Positions 48,555-56,613 of a stretch of 64,000 bases of DNA are shown here, piece after piece. The translations under genes were made by a program, and so were the position numbers. The DNA comes from Methanomicrobiales archaeon (lineage in GTDB: Archaea > Halobacteriota > Methanomicrobia > Methanomicrobiales > JACTUA01), in the NCBI GenBank assembly GCA_030019205.1, contig JASEFH010000005.1, forward strand, positions 62,001 to 126,000, given 5' to 3'. The notes under the pieces were generated by a model. It was not told where the DNA came from. It made no database searches and saw nothing but the letters and a program-made list of their open reading frames with translations. Position 1 is the stretch's first letter. Every line of letters begins with the position of its first letter.

Positions 48555-49802
48555 TCAGCCCCGGGGCACCCCGCCGCGGATGAAGCAGGAAGGGTCTTCG
48601 GCCAGGTAGTCCCCCGTGAGCGCGTGCACTCTCCCGCGGCACCCGCCGCAGAGCGTGCGGTAGCGGCACTCCCCGCAGCGCCCGGAAAGCAGCGTCTCGC
48701 GTTCGCGGAGGTCACGGAAGACGGGAGCGTCCGCCCAGATCTCGGGGAACGGGGTCGTGCGCACGTTGCCGCAGCTCGCCTCCAGGAAGGGGCAGGGCCA
48801 GACCTCGCCGTCCGGCTTGATGTAGACGAACCCCCGCCCCGCCGAGCAGCCGTGGAAGACCGTCTCGGCGAACCGCAGGGGGAGTCCGCCGCGGATCCCG
48901 CCCCGCTCCAGCAGGAAGGGCCAGTACTGGGGGCCGGCGACCGGTTCCAGGATCGCCCCCGAAGACGCCTGCGCCCGGGCCATGCAGCGGATCAGCCGTT
49001 CGTTGGCGCCGAGGTCGAGCGCAGCGCTGCGGATCTCCTGCCCCCTTCCCACGGGGACCAGCTGGTACATCAGCAGGATCGCCGCCCCCAGTTCGTCGAC
49101 GAGCGCCATCAGGCGGTCCATCTGCCCCATGTTGTACTCCATCGCCGTGATGTTGATGTGCAGCAGGATCCCCGCCTCCCGCAGCGCCCGCATGCCCCGC
49201 ACGGCGGCCTCGAAGGAGCCGGGCACCCCCCGCACGCGGTCGTGGGTCGCCGCGTCGGGCCCGTCCAGGCTCACCGCCGCGATCGCCACGCCGTTCCGCC
49301 GCAGGCGGCGGGCGACGGCGTCGTCCACCAGGGTGGCGTTGGTCGCCAGGGTGTTCGCGAACCCGAGGGCCCGGGCATAGGCCAGGAGCTCGAAGAGGTC
49401 GGGGCGGAGCAGCGGCTCCCCGCCCGTGAAGGCCATCATGCGGAACTCCGGCACCCCGGCCAGGTCGCGGAGGAGGCGTTTTCCCTCGTCCGTCGTCAGC
49501 TCGCCGCCCGCCCGCCTTCCCGCCGAGAGGTGGCAGTGGACGCAGCGGAGGTTGCAGGCGGCGGTCATCTCCCAGACCGGGTGGGAGGGAAACCCGATGC
49601 AGCCCATGCCCCGGGAGCCGGCGGCCCCGGGGAGGCACCGCAGCCCGTAACACGCCATCCAGTGCGGCAGCCTCCTCCAGCGGGCGAGCGCGCCCGCCAG
49701 CAGCGCGGCTCCCACCTGCCGCAGGATCAGCCCCGGCGGCCACCAGAGGGGCAGCACCTGCCGCCGGGGACGCTCCCCCCACTCCGCCCTCCACTCATCC
49801 AT
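48555..49802 (-). CDS. Radical SAM/SPASM domain protein, 415 aa
   Basis: The radical SAM core has its 4Fe-4S cluster site as CNLRCVHC near residue 85, preceded by PVWEMTAA. AdoMet-binding features are MAFTGGEPLLRPDLFELL and VSLDGPDAATHDRVRG. The C-terminal SPASM region carries further cysteines in CSAGRG, WPCPF, CGNV and CGECRYRTLCGGC. Such enzymes include heme-, pyrroloquinoline- and peptide-modifying types, and the substrate is not evident. The ATG overlaps the end of the UbiA-type gene by 8 nt, so the two enzymes are probably made together. Confidence 0.85.
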   Translation of the reverse strand: MDEWRAEWGERPRRQVLPLWWPPGLILRQVGAALLAGALARWRRLPHWMACYGLRCLPGAAGSRGMGCIGFPSHPVWEMTAACNLRCVHCHLSAGRRAGGELTTDEGKRLLRDLAGVPEFRMMAFTGGEPLLRPDLFELLAYARALGFANTLATNATLVDDAVARRLRRNGVAIAAVSLDGPDAATHDRVRGVPGSFEAAVRGMRALREAGILLHINITAMEYNMGQMDRLMALVDELGAAILLMYQLVPVGRGQEIRSAALDLGANERLIRCMARAQASSGAILEPVAGPQYWPFLLERGGIRGGLPLRFAETVFHGCSAGRGFVYIKPDGEVWPCPFLEASCGNVRTTPFPEIWADAPVFRDLRERETLLSGRCGECRYRTLCGGCRGRVHALTGDYLAEDPSCFIRGGVPRG

Positions 49803-50730
49803 GCAGGCCCACCGCCCAGAATCCCAGGATGTAGGCTGCGGTCGTGCCCAGGTTCACCGCGATGGTCCCGGCGCAGAGGCGGTCGAGAGCCGCCCGCTCC
49901 TGCCAGCGCCCCCGCAGCACCTGCACGGCCAGGATCAGCGAGAGGAGGAGGACGGGGAGGTGGATGTACAGCGCCTCGCGGGGCGCTCCCTGGCGGATGG
50001 AGAGGAGCACCGCCATCACGCCCGACAGACTGACGAGCCCGTAGAGGCGCGACGCCCTCTTCCGCCCCATCCGCACCGCCAGGTTTGCCTTCCCCGCCGC
50101 CCGGTCGGCCGGATAGTCCGGGAACTCGTTGAGCAGGATCACGTTGAAGATGGTCAGCCCGATGGGGACCGTCATCCAGCCGACGAACGGCGGCATGGCC
50201 CCGCCCTGGAGGTAATATCCGAAGGCCACGGTCAGCCAGCCGTAGCAGAGGGCGATCCAGACCTCCCCCCAGCCCCGCGCGATCCAGCGCAGCGGCGGGG
50301 CGGAGTAGAAGAAACCCCCGACGAGACCGAGGATGGCGAAGGGGACGGTCCAGGAGCCGGTGCGGCAGCCGAACGCCAGGATCAGGCTCACCCCCAGGGC
50401 GAGCAGCACGCTGGCCAGGGCGGCGGCGAGCGGCGCGCGGCGGGGAAGGAGGCCGCGCTGCACGACCTGGGAGCCCCCGGAGAACGGGCGGGCCCCGTCC
50501 CGAGCGGAGAGGGCGTCCTCCGCGACGTCCCAGTACTCGCCGGCGTAGTAGGCGGCGAGCATCACGAGCACGACGGCGAGCGTGCCCATCGCGAACGTGT
50601 CGGGGCGGAAGACCCCCGCGATCTCCCGGGCCGCGACCGCCCCGAGCACGTAGGGGAGCACGCCCACCGCGTGGAACGGGGGGCGGGAGAGGGCGAACCA
50701 GGCGCGAAGGGTCCGGGCGGTGGCAGACAC
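49795..50730 (-). CDS. UbiA-family prenyltransferase, 311 aa
   Basis: A polytopic prenyltransferase of the UbiA/MenA family, transferring a prenyl chain from a diphosphate to an aromatic or lipid acceptor at the membrane. About eight helices are present. The first aspartate-rich region reads YYAGEYWDVAEDAL, and the second NEFPDYPADRAAGKANLAVR. The first motif is less canonical than NDxxDxxxD. A GTG start is used, and the short plus-strand membrane gene is divergent. Translational overlap with the radical SAM gene suggests a two-step pathway to a prenylated compound. Confidence 0.85.
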   Translation of the reverse strand: MSATARTLRAWFALSRPPFHAVGVLPYVLGAVAAREIAGVFRPDTFAMGTLAVVLVMLAAYYAGEYWDVAEDALSARDGARPFSGGSQVVQRGLLPRRAPLAAALASVLLALGVSLILAFGCRTGSWTVPFAILGLVGGFFYSAPPLRWIARGWGEVWIALCYGWLTVAFGYYLQGGAMPPFVGWMTVPIGLTIFNVILLNEFPDYPADRAAGKANLAVRMGRKRASRLYGLVSLSGVMAVLLSIRQGAPREALYIHLPVLLLSLILAVQVLRGRWQERAALDRLCAGTIAVNLGTTAAYILGFWAVGLHG

Positions 50731-50812
50731 GGCACACTTCCTGATCGCTCACTGTGCGGTCGATGGTAAAGTTGTTGTGGTTTCGCGGCGAACGGTGCCG
50801 GGGATACCTGCC

Positions 50813-51178
50813 ATGGGGTACACCGCCCGCCCGGGACGCGAGCTCGGCAGAGCCTTCGCCGCGTTCTCCCTGCTCGCTGCCAGTATCGTGCTCTTCTGGA
50901 GGGACAACGCCATCCTTCTCGCGCTCTCGCTGCTGCTCGGGGCCGCCGCCCTCGCCCTCTGGCACGACCGGTACGACCTCTCCGTATTCGCGATCGTCGC
51001 AGTGCTGGGAACGGCGGCCGAACTCGTCTTCGTCTCCGCCGGGGTGTGGCGATATGCCAATCCCAGCCTGTTCGGCATCCCGCTCTGGTTTCCGCCGGCG
51101 TTCGGGACCGCGGCGCTCTGCGGCGAGCGGGTGGTGCGGGGCGCGGTGGGGCTCTGGAACCCGGCGAGGGCTTCGTAG
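50813..51178 (+). CDS. Small membrane protein, unknown, 121 aa
   Basis: About four hydrophobic segments are seen: FAAFSLLAASIVLF, AILLALSLLLGAAALAL, VFAIVAVLGTAAELVFV and PLWFPPAFGTAALCG. The sequence GVWRYANPSLFGIPLWFP resembles archaeal membrane proteins of unknown function. ATG was chosen because an upstream in-frame ATG would overlap the divergent prenyltransferase start and give a non-hydrophobic leader. No functional assignment is made. Confidence 0.6.
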   Translation: MGYTARPGRELGRAFAAFSLLAASIVLFWRDNAILLALSLLLGAAALALWHDRYDLSVFAIVAVLGTAAELVFVSAGVWRYANPSLFGIPLWFPPAFGTAALCGERVVRGAVGLWNPARAS

Positions 51179-51984
51179 CCCGGCAGCGGCGCGACTCTGC
51201 AGCTTCTGCAAACCTCCTGCGATGGAGGCGCGGGGATACGCGGACGGCCCCCACCGCGAATCCGGACACGGGGCGCCGGGGCGGGATCGACGGGATACTT
51301 CGAGCGGGATATCGCGGCAACGGCGGGTGGGAGTTGCCCGTACTGCGGATGGCGGACGGATAGAATGGCGCAATTTCGACCTGTATACCGAAAATGGGTC
51401 AGAATACGGCCCCGATTTCGGAGCCCCGCTGCCGCGATCTCAGGGCCGATCCGGAGCGGGGATGGTCCATCGTCCCATGCTGTTTGAGGGGCTGCAATGC
51501 CCTTTTATAGCCCTCGCAATACGTTCGGAAATTCGTCATTTTTTGTATCTGGGCCCGGATCGGCAGAAGAGCCGATGTGAGGGCTGTTTGCAGGGGCCCC
51601 CGGGGGTGCCACCAGGACCCTCATCGGGGCATTTTCTTGAGCGGTCCGGGAGGCGGGACAGGACTGGAGATGCCTGCATGGAGAACTGCCGAGCCATCTT
51701 CGGGCTCCTTCCGGGATCTCCCGAAAACCCCCGCATCTCTCGGGATCCCCTGCCGGAGAGCGGCGAGCGGATCGAGAGGGCGACCGGTTCTTCCGGTGCG
51801 GGGAGAGGAATCGGATACCTATCGTGCGGGGTGGCCTGGCGAGCTCTCCCGGGGATCCGGCGGCATCGCTCGTCGAGAGGCGGAAGACGGGAACAGATAA
51901 GGACGATGAACCGCTTCACGGGGGATCGTCCCGAACGGCTCCCGATACGCTTATCCTCCTGCTTCTGGATAGAGAGATCGAGGA
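51179..51984. other. 800-nt region without a recognisable gene
   Basis: Short open frames occur but are arginine- or serine-rich, and none has a known motif or good start. A TATA-like CCTTTTATAGCCC lies at about 51500. No mobile-element ends were recognised. Confidence 0.4.
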
Positions 51985-52173
51985 ATGCGTGTGAAGAACA
52001 TCGAGATGCGCGTGGACGGGAACATCCTGACGATCACCGTGGACCTGACGAAGGAGTTCGGACCGTCGTCGACGGGAAAGACCATCATCATCGCCTCCAC
52101 CGAAGGGAACCAGGCAGTGCCGACGCGGGAAGAGATCAAGGTCGGCGTGAACGTCTACAAGAAGAAACCGTAG
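51985..52173 (+). CDS. Small unknown protein, 62 aa
   Basis: The product begins MRVKNIEMRVDGNILTITVD and continues DLTKEFGPSSTGKTIIIAST. It alternates hydrophobic and charged residues like a small beta-barrel or beta-sandwich, ending with VGVNVYKKKP. Similar small proteins seem common in archaea, but no named family could be fixed. The ATG is preceded by a GAGATCGAGG stretch. It is the last apparently intact gene before a cluster of broken ones. Confidence 0.6.
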   Translation: MRVKNIEMRVDGNILTITVDLTKEFGPSSTGKTIIIASTEGNQAVPTREEIKVGVNVYKKKP

Positions 52174-52581
52174 GGGGAAGAGGCGGGCCCGGCTCCCCCG
52201 GCGCAGGACACGTTCAGCATACGCAGCGTGGATGCCCGAAGTCCGTTTAAGGCGCTTTATCGGCCGGCTATTCCCCTGCCGCGATTGCTGTACTCCGAGG
52301 GGGAGTCCAGCGACAAGTCGTCCGGGGCATCTCCGCGCCGGATCGAACAGGATCCCCTGACGGGCGGATGCCGGGTACCGGGCGAATCCGCGTACGATCC
52401 GATTCTGCCGCCCGGAATCGAGGTGGTCGATGCCCGCGGTGACTTGGAGATGATGGCATCCCGGTCATCCCGGCGGTTCCTGTCCGCCTCATCGATGGGA
52501 ATGACCTCTCCCGATGGATCGCGGGTGACGCCTGGCAGCTGAACGATAAGGCATTAATACCCCCGTGCCGGCATTCCCGGT
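52174..52581. other. 400-nt region without a recognisable gene
   Basis: No protein family is seen on either strand. The segment ends with a TATA-like GCATTAATA about 25 nt before the MNT start, which fits a leaderless promoter for that gene. Confidence 0.4.
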
Positions 52582-52874
52582 ATGCATTCGCGGGAGGACG
52601 TGCTCGGCATCCTGCGAGGGCTCAAAGGCGAATTGCGCACGCGGTGTCACGGGAGACGGATCGGGATTTTCGGATCCGTCTCCCGCGGAGAACAGAAAGA
52701 GACCAGCGACATCGATGTCCTCGTCGAGTTCTCCCGCCCGGTGGGATTCTTCCCTTCATGGAACGGGAAGGCTTCCTCTCCGACCACCCGGGAACCTCCG
52801 TCGACCCGGTCACACCCGACACCCTCAATCCCCTCCTGCGCGAGAGTGTGATCCGCGAGGTCTCGTGTGCCTGA
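52582..52874 (+). pseudogene. MNT-type nucleotidyltransferase (HEPN partner), frameshifted
   Basis: A minimal nucleotidyltransferase of the MNT/HEPN toxin-antitoxin type. The catalytic motif is intact: FGSVSRGEQ followed by DIDVLVEF. After RPVGFFP the reading frame changes near 52752; the next frame continues FMEREGFLSDHPGTSVD and VTPDTLNPLLRESVIREV, as expected for the family. One missing base in CCCTTC explains the break. As assembled, the protein loses its C-terminal third. Confidence 0.75.
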
Positions 52875-53199
52875 ACGGTCCGACATCCGGCTGCGACGAT
52901 ATCGCCGAGTCGATCGACCGCATTCTCTCCCGTACGGCGGGCATGACCTGCGAAGAGTTCGTCGCCCAAAGACCCGGGATGCCGTCATCCGGAACCTCAA
53001 GATCCTGGGTGAAGCGGCAAAAAATCTTCCGGATGCGTTCAAGGAGCAGTATCCCGATGTGCCCTGGCGGCTGATCAGCCGGATGCGGGCTCGGCTCATC
53101 CACCGCTGCTTCGGCGCGAGTCTGGAGATCGCATGGGAGAGCGTACGGGCCGATATTCCTGCCCTCAGGGAACACATTCGTCCAATTCGGGCCCCATGA
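52867..53199 (+). pseudogene. HEPN (DUF86) toxin-like protein, two frame changes
   Basis: The partner of the MNT protein. It starts PERSDIRL in one frame, continues CDDIAESIDRILSRTAGMTC in a second, and returns to the first frame with TRDAVIRNLKILGEAAKNLP. The last part carries the HEPN active-site pattern as RARLIH within RMRARLIHRCFGASLEIAWE. The start overlaps the end of the MNT gene. The domain is recognisable over its full length, so decay is recent or the breaks are sequencing errors. Confidence 0.75.
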
Positions 53200-53386
53200 A
53201 CCGTTAGCGATGACACCCTAATCCTCGGGATCGTGGTCAGGGAGCCGCTGGCATGCCCCGGGCAGCCCAGACGCCGCACACGGGACATCCCGATGCTGTC
53301 GAACAGCAGCCCGTGATCCCCGGCCCGATAGCGATTCAGATTCCAGGGTTATCCCTGTTCACACTCCTGCCCTCCCCATGCAGGGT

Positions 53387-53635
53387 TCAGCTGGCCGCGC
53401 CGTTCACCAGTCGTCCGTCCTTCAGGCGCACCACGCGATCGAAGTAGGCGGTGTGACAGTCCTCGTGCGAGACCATCACGATGGTCTGCTCCCGCTCGCG
53501 GTTGATCTTTCGGAGGAGGTCCAGGACCATTCGCGAGTTCTCCGTATCCAGGTTCGCGCAGGGCTCGTCGGCGAAGAGGATGTCGGGAATGTTCACGATC
53601 GCCCGCGCGATGGCGAGTCGCTGCCACCCAGCCAT
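53387..53635 (-). pseudogene. C-terminal fragment of an ABC transporter ATPase (MacB/LolD type)
   Basis: The fragment begins at a degraded signature AGWQRLAIARAIV, where SGGQQQR would be expected. It continues with Walker B ILFADEPCANLD and the switch region TIVMVSHED, ending KDGRLVNGAAS. The whole N-terminal half with Walker A and the Q-loop is absent, and the upstream bases show no ATPase homology. No matching permease gene lies in the window. It is a remnant. Confidence 0.75.
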
Positions 53636-53723
53636 GATCGGAACGGCGAGAACTGCTCCGTATGGATAAACTTCGAGGATATCATTCTGCGGGAAGGGCT
53701 CAATAAATATCCCCAAAAAAGGA

Positions 53724-53917
53724 TCAGGTTCGCTGTAAAATATCCCTGAACTCTTCCCTGGTTATCCTTGCATCTTTCATTATAGCCCGCAGGATTCCAC
53801 GTCCCAGCTCTTCATCGCCGTGAACGGGGATGACAGCGAGGCGCCCATATGATTCAGGATGACATGGCTCCCCTTCTGTCGGACAACCACAAACCCCGGC
53901 ATCTCAAGCGCTTTCAT
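53724..53917 (-). pseudogene. hicA: HicA-type mRNA interferase, single-base frameshift
   Basis: The start MKALEMPGFVVVRQKGSHVI is a normal HicA N terminus with the active-site histidine in GSHV. After ILNH the frame shifts near 53847 and the expected remainder follows in the next frame: GRLAVIPVHGDEELGRG, then ILRAIMKDARITREEF and DILQRT. Adding one base gives a normal 64-residue toxin. GGGGAG sits just before the ATG. As assembled, the toxin is inactive. Confidence 0.75.
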
Positions 53918-53930
53918 TACTCTCCCCGGT

Positions 53931-54149
53931 TTAACCGCTCTCGAGCTCAATAACCTGCACCCCGACGAAGCGACCCGGTTCCGGGAGATCGATATCGACA
54001 TCCAGATAGAGTTCGATCGCCTCGCGGATCCGGATCAGCAGTTCATCAAGGCTTTTTGCCTGTGTATGGCAGCCGGGGAGTGCAGGAACCGCCGCAACGC
54101 AAAAATCGTCCTCATCTTTCTCGATGATGACAGTGAACCGATTCGGCAT
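53931..54149 (-). CDS. hicB: HicB-type antitoxin, 72 aa
   Basis: A partial RNase-H-like fold antitoxin with the family core FTVIIEKDEDDFCVAAVPAL, then PGCHTQAKSLDELLIRIREA and IELYLDVDID. No extra DNA-binding domain is fused at the C terminus. ATG was chosen at PNRFTV because it matches the usual HicB N terminus; another ATG 12 codons upstream is possible. It lies 13 nt before hicA in the order hicB-hicA. The antitoxin frame is intact although the toxin is broken. Confidence 0.85.
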   Translation of the reverse strand: MPNRFTVIIEKDEDDFCVAAVPALPGCHTQAKSLDELLIRIREAIELYLDVDIDLPEPGRFVGVQVIELESG

Positions 54150-54185
54150 ATATGTATCTGCATGCTCTTCCCACGTAATAACCAT

Positions 54186-54843
54186 GGATTACCCCATGCG
54201 GAAGCGTTCCCTCATTCCTGACAGTTACTGCACATTCCGCCGCTCTCCGGGGGTATGAACGAATGCGAGCACCACCGAACGGGATTTTTGGGGGGGGTGG
54301 TTCGATGCTGCAGTGTACTCGATACGGGTATCCCGTGTCGCCTGGGCGGCAAACCGTACGGCTGCAGGACCGTATGCAACAGACATGGGGAGAAGGGACG
54401 TGAAGTCCCGGGGTCGGTCGGGCAGTGCGGGACCGTTGCCCACGTTGCCCACTGTTGGGGTCGGTGGGCAAGCGTCGCGGGCAAGAGACGATGCGGCTGC
54501 TGGCGAGCCCAATCCCGATTTTGTGAATGGTGCAACGAGTTCCGGGGGGGTCGGATCGACTCTTGCCCGGATTTCCCGGACCATAAGGGGGGAGAAGAGG
54601 AGAATGGTGGTGCTGCAGCGTCTTACGATTCTGAAAATGTGGGCAAGCGTGATCTGAAGTTGGTGATACATGAAGGAATTGCAAAACCTGACATAGAACG
54701 GGCTCCGCTCTCTTGCCCGCCGTCTGGGCAAACCATGGGATCCCATGGGCACGTGGGCAAGCGTGGTGCCATTCGGGAGCAGAGGTACATCGCTCAGTAG
54801 CGTGAAATAAATTCATCCAGTGTTCAAGATGGCGTTGTCATTC
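54186..54843. other. 650-nt region without a gene, with repeated GTGGGCAAGCGT motif
   Basis: No protein family is seen. The 12-mer GTGGGCAAGCGT occurs three times (54464, 54639 and 54753), and its inverted core TTGCCCAC occurs at 54436 and 54445. The meaning is unknown; this could be a decayed repeat or a protein-binding cluster. Confidence 0.4.
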
Positions 54844-55089
54844 CTATGTTGAGGGTGCCATCACCTCTATCGTGCGGGATGCCGTATCCATTCCGCCTCC
54901 GCTCCCGCTGACGGTGAGCATGGTTGTATAGGGTCCATTCGATCCACAAGTATGCCCGGGATGCTGGTCCGGTGAAGCATTGCCATCGCCGAAGTCCCAG
55001 GCCCACGAGATCGGGTTGCCCGTGGACGTATCCGTGAACCGGACGGTGAGCGGTGCCGTAATCGGCGATGCCCCCAGGATAGTGCGGAA
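54844..55089 (-). pseudogene. Orphan PKD-domain fragment
   Basis: The minus strand encodes one PKD domain with TAPLTVRFTDTSTGNPISWA and WDFGDGNASPDQHPGHT, and a degraded end. There is no signal peptide, no start and no other domain. The intact PKD proteins in the window lie about 30 kb away, so this is a remnant of a lost surface-protein gene. Confidence 0.65.
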
Positions 55090-55144
55090 TCCCTGGATGA
55101 AACAGGGTCGGAATGGGCGCTCTTGACCGCATGACGAGTTCGGG

Positions 55145-55420
55145 TTATTCGTCTGCAGCGAGAGCGACGTCCACCACCTGTCCGACGGTCCACGCATCAC
55201 AATGACTGACCACCACAACAGCCCCCAATCGGGGATCATATACCGCTATCGCCCCCGCCGGAGAACCATGCAGTTTGTGCAGGGCCATCCCGTACCGCCA
55301 TATGGGGGCGCGCCCTGTGAGGATGACCAGGGCTCCGCGAGGGATCTTCGGTCGGGGAGGCAATGGTTCATCGGGTTTGATAATCTCTCTGACGCCAATA
55401 TCATAGATGACATGGTTCAC
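55145..55420 (-). CDS. csx3: Csx3-type ring nuclease (Crn3), 91 aa
   Basis: A small protein matching the Csx3 family, which degrades cyclic tetra-adenylate made by type III Cas10 and so ends the antiviral signal. Family-like sequence is GALVILTGRAPIWRYGMALH and AIAVYDPRLGAVVVVSH. It starts with GTG in a GTGA overlap with the Card1 stop, so the signal eraser is translated from the same mRNA as the signal-dependent nuclease. It is the last gene of the operon. Length is typical of the single-domain form. Confidence 0.8.
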   Translation of the reverse strand: MNHVIYDIGVREIIKPDEPLPPRPKIPRGALVILTGRAPIWRYGMALHKLHGSPAGAIAVYDPRLGAVVVVSHCDAWTVGQVVDVALAADE

Positions 55421-56613
55421 GAACCATTGCCTCCGCGGATTCTGAACGTCTCCCGAATGGACCTGTCCAGCTTCTCAGCATCTCTCTGGAGGCAACAGGT
55501 CGCCCATTCCATGATCGCGTTCCTGGGCACGATATCACACTTATAGAGTTCGGCTCGTCTCTTGATATGTTTCCTGATTGCAGATTCTGTCTCCAGAATA
55601 TTGTTTGACGTTGTACAGAGGAAAGTAGATACCCGGATCGCACTCAGTTGGGACTTCGTAGCCTCGATCTTGTAGAGCGTATCATTCCCTTTGGGGTCAT
55701 GCTCCTGCTCTCCCGTCTTGCACTCGACGATACAGAGCATCTGGTCTCGCATGAACGTCACGTCCCATTCGTTTATGCTATTCGGTGTATCCCCTCCTTC
55801 TTTCAAATGCATCCGGAAGTTGAGATCCCAGATGCCCTTCCCTTCGTATGCCTTCAGAAGCTGAAACACGAAGTATTCGAGCCAGCCACCGGTGAGAAAC
55901 TCCACATCCTTATTCGACAGCTTTCCACCGACTCTCGTTCCCTTCCTCTCCACGTTGGACATCACCTCCATTCTTGTTCGCAGGTCGCCGGGGACATCCA
56001 GATCTTTCGAGAGTTGGTCGAGTTCGATAGGTTTTTTATCATTCTTCAACTTCTGCAACGTAGAGAGCACATTCTGTACGGAGGGGTTATGGCAGTTACT
56101 GGCCAGGTAAAGTGCCAGATCCCACTTCTCCGGCGTTTCCTTCACACCTCCGTTCGTTATATCGAATCCGTAGCCCTGGAGGAATTCCCTGGCACTCATG
56201 CGATGATCCAGAGACAGAGTCGACTCTGACAGGAGATCGAGCGCCATCGTCTGGTCCCATTCGGACACATACCATGCCCTCAAGCCGTGATTCCTCGCAA
56301 ATTCGTAGGCGCCTATGCTCATCGGCTTGGTGCCCCCGCTGATGTGCACGATCCACTCTTCGTTCGGCTTCGACTGATAGAGCCTTTCGAGACCTTCACG
56401 GACCTCCCGGGCATTGTTCTCTCTCTCGATCACTAGTTGTTTGTGCCGTTTCTTATAATCCAGCCCACCGGTCTCTAGAGCATTGAGGAGATAGTCCATA
56501 TTCTTCTCCTTCGCTTTCGTCGTGACCAGTACGAGCCGGTCCGGCTTGATTGCATGCACCACAAGGAGGTTCGGTACATGCTGCTGACTGATGAGGTTGA
56601 CAAGGATCTTCAT
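55417..56613 (-). CDS. card1: Card1/Can2-type CARF nuclease, 398 aa
   Basis: A cyclic-oligoadenylate-activated nuclease. The N-terminal CARF domain begins MKILVNLISQQHVPNLLVVH and has the ligand motif SGGTKP (92-97). The C-terminal PD-(D/E)XK nuclease has catalytic-type residues Glu246, Asp284 in NEWDV, and Glu297 and Lys299 in IVECKTG. These match the DUF1887/Card1 group, whose members cut single-stranded DNA or RNA when bound by cA4. The ATG overlaps the cmr6 stop (ATGA). The intact motifs suggest an active effector. Confidence 0.88.
   Translation of the reverse strand: MKILVNLISQQHVPNLLVVHAIKPDRLVLVTTKAKEKNMDYLLNALETGGLDYKKRHKQLVIERENNAREVREGLERLYQSKPNEEWIVHISGGTKPMSIGAYEFARNHGLRAWYVSEWDQTMALDLLSESTLSLDHRMSAREFLQGYGFDITNGGVKETPEKWDLALYLASNCHNPSVQNVLSTLQKLKNDKKPIELDQLSKDLDVPGDLRTRMEVMSNVERKGTRVGGKLSNKDVEFLTGGWLEYFVFQLLKAYEGKGIWDLNFRMHLKEGGDTPNSINEWDVTFMRDQMLCIVECKTGEQEHDPKGNDTLYKIEATKSQLSAIRVSTFLCTTSNNILETESAIRKHIKRRAELYKCDIVPRNAIMEWATCCLQRDAEKLDRSIRETFRIRGGNGS

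Noticed and set aside
54225-54752. A 175-codon minus-strand open frame next to hicB
   Set aside because: No family and no ribosome binding site; it contains the repeated 12-mer in different frames, which argues against coding.
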